From: Bryobacteraceae bacterium
GTDB taxonomy: Bacteria > Acidobacteriota > Terriglobia > Bryobacterales > Bryobacteraceae
NCBI GenBank assembly: GCA_030036985.1
Contig: JASHSD010000927.1
Coordinates: 1 to 7,965, forward strand
Length of the DNA: 7,965 bases
Direction of reading: 5' to 3'
A model generated the notes under the pieces. The model was not told where the DNA came from. It made no database searches and saw only the letters and a list, made by a program, of their open reading frames with translations. A program made the position numbers and the translations under genes. Shown here in pieces: positions 5,769-7,965 of the stretch (the first letter of the stretch is position 1; every line of letters starts with the position of its first letter).

Positions 5769-5799
5769 ACTGAGCCGCGCGCGTAAGCAAGCGGTGCGC
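5769..5799. repeat. Possible Acidobacteria-type dispersed extragenic repeat
   Basis: ACTGAGCCGCGCGCGTAAGC and the following bases translate on the minus strand as PLAYARGSV, a junk peptide that I recall as recurring in automatic annotations of Solibacter-like genomes because it comes from a dispersed intergenic repeat. Only one copy is present in this window, so repetition cannot be shown here. Confidence 0.3.
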
Positions 5800-5953
5800 A
5801 GGTTGATTCCGAAGCACGGGAATGAGGTACTTCATTACCGCACCCGCGGTTGGAGTCTGTTGGCCGCGTATATCTTTGCCAGGTTCGGAAGCGCGGACCA
5901 ATCATGTGCGCGCGGCCCGTAGAGGCAGGGCGAACCCTCACCCACCCACATCG

Positions 5954-5982
5954 TCGGCACGGATACATTTCTCGGCACAGAT
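5954..5982 (+). promoter_or_regulatory. Direct repeat upstream of ilvD
   Basis: TCGGCACGGAT (5954-5964) and TCGGCACAGAT (5972-5982) match at 10 of 11 positions and are spaced 18 bp start to start, close to two helical turns. This suits a regulator binding one face of the DNA about 70-100 bp before ilvD. The regulator is unknown. Confidence 0.3.
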
Positions 5983-6007
5983 CCCGATCGTGTGCAGCCG
6001 GATCGGG
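5983..6007 (+). promoter_or_regulatory. Inverted repeat upstream of ilvD
   Basis: CCCGATC (5983-5989) and GATCGGG (6001-6007) form a 7-bp inverted repeat with an 11-base spacer, ending 46 bases before the ilvD start. It could be an operator or a leader hairpin. No leader peptide rich in branched-chain amino acid codons follows, so classic ilv attenuation is not supported. Confidence 0.3.
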
Positions 6008-6053
6008 CATGGGACTATAGCAAGAAGAACGAAATCCTTTCCGAATCGCGGTT

Positions 6054-7727
6054 ATGACTCTGAACAAATACAGTTCCCAAATCACCCAACGAAAATCCCA
6101 GGGCGCATCCCAGGCAATGCTCTACGCCACCGGACTCAAACCGGACGACATGGAAAAGCCGCAGGTTGGCATCGCGAGCGTCTGGTTCGAGGGCAATCCG
6201 TGCAACATGCATCTGCTCTCGCTGGCCGGGAAGGTAAAAGAAGGCGTCGCCGCGGCCGGCCTTGTCGGCCTGCGGTTCAACACGATCGGCGTGAGCGACG
6301 GCATTTCGATGGGGACGGACGGGATGAGCTTCTCTTTGCAGTCCCGCGACCTGATCGCCGATTCGATCGAGACCGTCATGTCGGCGCAGTGGTACGACGC
6401 GAACATCTCGATTCCCGGCTGCGATAAGAATATGCCGGGCTGCCTCATAGCCATGGCAAGGCTGAACAGACCGTCGCTCATGGTCTACGGCGGAACCATT
6501 CGGGCGGGCCATCTGAACGGCGCCAAGCTGGATGTCATTTCGGCGTTTCAGAGTTACGGCGAATTTCTGGCGGGCAACATCAACGAAGAGCAGAGGAAGA
6601 ACATCGTCAGCCACGCATGTCCCGGCGCGGGAGCGTGCGGCGGCATGTATACCGCGAATACGATGGCTTCGGCCATTGAGGCGCTGGGGATGTCGCTGCC
6701 GTATAGTTCCTCAACCCCGGCCGAGGACCCCCTCAAGCTCGACGAATGCATGCGCGCCGGACAAGCCGTTAAGAGATTGCTGGAGCTCGATCTCAAGCCG
6801 CGCGACATCATGACGCGCGAAGCGTTTGAAAACGCCATGGTGCTCGCCACGGTTCTGGGCGGGTCGACCAACGCGGTCCTCCACCTGATCGCGATGGCGC
6901 GCGCCGCGGGAGTGACCCTGACGATCGACGATTTCCAGTGTGTCAGCAACCGCGTTCCCCTGCTCTCCGATTTCAAACCGAGCGGCAAGTACGTGATGGA
7001 AGACCTGCACGCGGTGGGCGGCGTTCCGGCGGTGATGAAAATGTTGCTCGAAGAAGGCCTGCTGAACGGCGATTGCAGGACGGTAACGGGCAATACGGTC
7101 CGTGAGAATTTGAAAGACGTCCCTGGCCTCAAACCGGGTCAGGAGATCGTGCGCCCGCTCTCGAATCCGCTCAAGACCACGGGGCACATACAGATCCTGA
7201 AGGGCAATCTTGCGCCGCGGGGCGGAGTCGCCAAGATCACGGGCAAGGAAGGACTGCGCTTTTCGGGTCCGGCGAGGGTCTTCGATTCTGAGGAATTGAT
7301 GCTGGCCGGCCTCGAAGAAAACAGGATCGGCAAAGGCGACGTGATTGTGATCCGCTATGAAGGCCCGAAGGGTGGTCCTGGGATGCCGGAGATGCTCACG
7401 CCCACCTCGGCAATCATGGGCGCGGGCCTCGGTAAGGACGTGGCGCTGATCACGGACGGGCGGTTCTCCGGCGGGTCGCACGGATTCCTGGTGGGTCACA
7501 TTACGCCCGAAGCACAGGAGGGCGGTCCCATTGCCTTTGTGCGCGACGGCGATCACATCACCATCGACGCCACGACGAATGAAATCTCGATGGAAATTCC
7601 GGCCAGGGAATTGGAAGCACGCCGCACAGCCTGGACCGCGCCTCCGCTCAAAGCCACACGGGGGACGCTTGCCAAATACATTCGGCTGGTGAAGAGCGCG
7701 AGTGACGGGTGTGTGACAGATGAGTAG
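6054..7727 (+). CDS. ilvD: Dihydroxy-acid dehydratase
   Basis: A 557-residue cytoplasmic iron-sulfur enzyme that dehydrates 2,3-dihydroxy-isovalerate and 2,3-dihydroxy-3-methylvalerate to 2-oxo acids, the third common step to valine and isoleucine and onward to leucine and pantothenate. Cluster cysteines are visible at C50 (EGNPCNMH), C123 (PGCDKNMPGC) and C195 (CPGAGACGG); the spacing 73/72 equals that of the [2Fe-2S] plant-type enzyme. DGRFSGGSHG (468-477) holds the catalytic serine (S472), and RYEGPKGGPGMPEM (434-447) is the second family signature with metal-binding Glu. The N-terminus NKYSSQITQRKSQGASQAML is the form shared by plant, fungal and many bacterial members, which supports the ATG at 6054 despite no clear ribosome-binding site. 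The gene is full length with no internal damage, stands alone and converges on the intron remnant. Confidence 0.97.
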   Translation: MTLNKYSSQITQRKSQGASQAMLYATGLKPDDMEKPQVGIASVWFEGNPCNMHLLSLAGKVKEGVAAAGLVGLRFNTIGVSDGISMGTDGMSFSLQSRDLIADSIETVMSAQWYDANISIPGCDKNMPGCLIAMARLNRPSLMVYGGTIRAGHLNGAKLDVISAFQSYGEFLAGNINEEQRKNIVSHACPGAGACGGMYTANTMASAIEALGMSLPYSSSTPAEDPLKLDECMRAGQAVKRLLELDLKPRDIMTREAFENAMVLATVLGGSTNAVLHLIAMARAAGVTLTIDDFQCVSNRVPLLSDFKPSGKYVMEDLHAVGGVPAVMKMLLEEGLLNGDCRTVTGNTVRENLKDVPGLKPGQEIVRPLSNPLKTTGHIQILKGNLAPRGGVAKITGKEGLRFSGPARVFDSEELMLAGLEENRIGKGDVIVIRYEGPKGGPGMPEMLTPTSAIMGAGLGKDVALITDGRFSGGSHGFLVGHITPEAQEGGPIAFVRDGDHITIDATTNEISMEIPARELEARRTAWTAPPLKATRGTLAKYIRLVKSASDGCVTDE

Positions 7728-7743
7728 CGGCCCGGCTCATTCG

Positions 7744-7770
7744 GGTTTCACCTTTGCTTTCGTGTCCTCG
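7744..7770 (-). repeat. 27-nt repeat, copy B, just beyond the intron's 3' end
   Basis: The reverse complement matches 2922-2948 at 26 of 27 positions. Here it starts 10 bases after the domain VI stem, in what should be the downstream exon, and its frame ends DTKAKVKPE and a stop at 7737-7739. It could be part of a disrupted gene's end or of the target site. With copy A it brackets 2922-7770 as an inverted pair. Confidence 0.7.
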
Positions 7771-7780
7771 ATCAGGTCGA

Positions 7781-7846
7781 GTGACCGGGATTGCGCCCGG
7801 TCACCCTCCCACACCACCGGACGTGCGGTTTTCCGCATCCGGCGGT
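7781..7846 (-). ncRNA. Group II intron 3' end: domains V and VI
   Basis: Domain V lies at 7846-7813 on the minus strand: a lower stem ACCGCCGGA with TCCGGTGGT (one G-U), a two-base CG bulge, an upper stem TGCGG with CCGCA, and an AAAA loop. By alignment with the usual GAGCCGUA...UACGGUUC form, the catalytic triad is CGC rather than AGC, a trait of class IIC introns. After the 8-base linker GTGGGAGG comes domain VI, GTGACCGGG, loop CGCAAT, CCCGGTCAC (7804-7781). The 3' splice site should lie within about 10 bases after this stem, near ...TCGAC. The intron runs leftward in the window from an origin beyond its right edge, and its maturase tail is directly upstream. Confidence 0.85.
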
Positions 7847-7851
7847 TGAAC

Positions 7852-7965
7852 TCAGCGGTTCATCGCCGCAAGGTCTGATGGCATCAGGAACCCGGTTTGC
7901 CGGAGGACCGCGTTCGACAGGGCCTTCTGTAAACTGCCCGTTCGCGCGATTCGCCATGCGCCTCG
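7852..7965 (-). CDS. ltrA: Group II intron reverse transcriptase/maturase, C-terminal part (5' end outside window)
   Basis: The last 37 residues of an intron-encoded protein are visible on the minus strand, from RGAWRIARTGSLQKALSN to the end at ...DLAAMNR, with stop at 7852-7854. The pattern G-x-WR-x-A-x-(T/S)-x(5)-ALSN-x(2)-L-x(3)-G is the end of the maturase (X/thumb) region in bacterial group II intron proteins. The protein stops there with no HNH endonuclease domain, as in class C and other endonuclease-lacking introns. The stop lies 5 bases before domain V, as expected for a protein encoded in domain IV. Catalytic YADD and the rest are beyond the window, so intactness cannot be judged. 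The gene symbol is generic for this protein type. Confidence 0.85.
   Translation of the reverse strand, partial: RGAWRIARTGSLQKALSNAVLRQTGFLMPSDLAAMNR

Larger units (their letters stand above)
5676..6053. other. Divergent intergenic region between the crcB riboswitch and ilvD
   Basis: No gene is credible here. The reading frame extending crcB upstream through this stretch is an artefact. The gap must contain promoters for both the fluoride unit (leftward) and ilvD (rightward), but no pair of -35/-10 boxes stands out enough to call; the ACTATAGC near 6015 is a possible ilvD -10. It also holds short repeats: tandem ACCGAGCAT units, a patch resembling an Acidobacteria dispersed repeat, the near-palindrome AATGAGGTACTTCATT (5821-5836), and direct and inverted repeats before ilvD. 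Confidence 0.5.

Noticed and set aside
5546..6085. Long N-terminal extension of crcB giving a 302-residue reading frame
   Set aside because: The extension translates through the fluoride riboswitch, its terminator and the intergenic repeats. CrcB proteins are about 120 residues, and a TTG with a ribosome-binding site at 5545 gives exactly that.
6015..6614. 199-residue minus-strand ORF opposite the start of ilvD
   Set aside because: It is an antisense shadow of ilvD with no family features; ilvD has full-length motifs.
7737..7838. 33-residue minus-strand ORF MRKTARPVVWEGDRAQSRSL... running through intron domains V and VI
   Set aside because: The bases are accounted for by RNA structure (domain V and VI stems). 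Such ORFs are chance readings of the intron end, though its last codons cover the 27-nt repeat.
1..7965. CRISPR array, tRNA or rRNA gene, toxin-antitoxin pair or defence system
   Set aside because: I saw no regularly spaced direct repeats with spacers, no tRNA cloverleaf or rRNA signature, and no gene neighbourhood typical of defence systems.

Overview
The window looks like a piece of a moderately GC-rich soil-type bacterial chromosome. Acidobacteriota (Solibacter-like) is the best guess. It rests on a secreted PQQ-type dehydrogenase, an MFS-transporter start with a characteristic N-terminus, and a dispersed-repeat-like patch around 5769-5799; none of these is decisive. Nothing indicates a phage or plasmid. 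The window mixes ordinary housekeeping genes with visible genome decay and mobile-element debris.

Layout. 1-108 is the C-terminal tail of a protein that may be an IS transposase. Two tandem hairpins (189-224) separate it from a convergent, secreted metallo-beta-lactamase-fold hydrolase on the minus strand (274-1287). Divergent from that, on the plus strand, lie a small zinc-ribbon membrane protein (1371-1859) and a glycine-rich RRM RNA-binding protein (2014-2361), which ends at a very strong hairpin (2401-2452). From 2362 to 3095 there is no convincing gene. This stretch holds a 265-bp palindromic MITE-like element (2557-2821) with an exact 8-bp target duplication, then three compact hairpins and a structured leader. 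Next is a broken PQQ-dependent dehydrogenase (3096-4708) with a frameshift, a nonsense codon and a lost C-terminus. It is joined tail-to-tail to the first 78 residues of an MFS transporter on the minus strand (4716-4949).

A minus-strand fluoride-resistance unit follows: a fluoride riboswitch whose pseudoknot strand overlaps a 12-bp terminator stem (5590-5671), then a complete Fluc/CrcB channel (5177-5545). The 378-bp gap up to ilvD carries several short repeats. ilvD (6054-7727, dihydroxy-acid dehydratase of branched-chain amino acid and CoA synthesis) is intact. It converges on the 3' end of a group II intron on the minus strand: the reverse-transcriptase C-terminus (7852-7965), domain V (7813-7846) with a CGC triad, and domain VI (7781-7804).

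How parts work together. The clearest regulatory logic is fluoride sensing: fluoride stabilises the aptamer, which withholds GGCTCC from the terminator stem and lets crcB be transcribed. ilvD appears to stand alone. A 27-nt sequence present at 2922-2948 and inverted at 7744-7770 (26/27 identical) links the edge of the intron to the region upstream of the broken dehydrogenase. No coherent new multi-gene system is evident. The most unusual objects are the palindromic mini-element, the double-truncated gene junction and the inverted 27-nt repeat.
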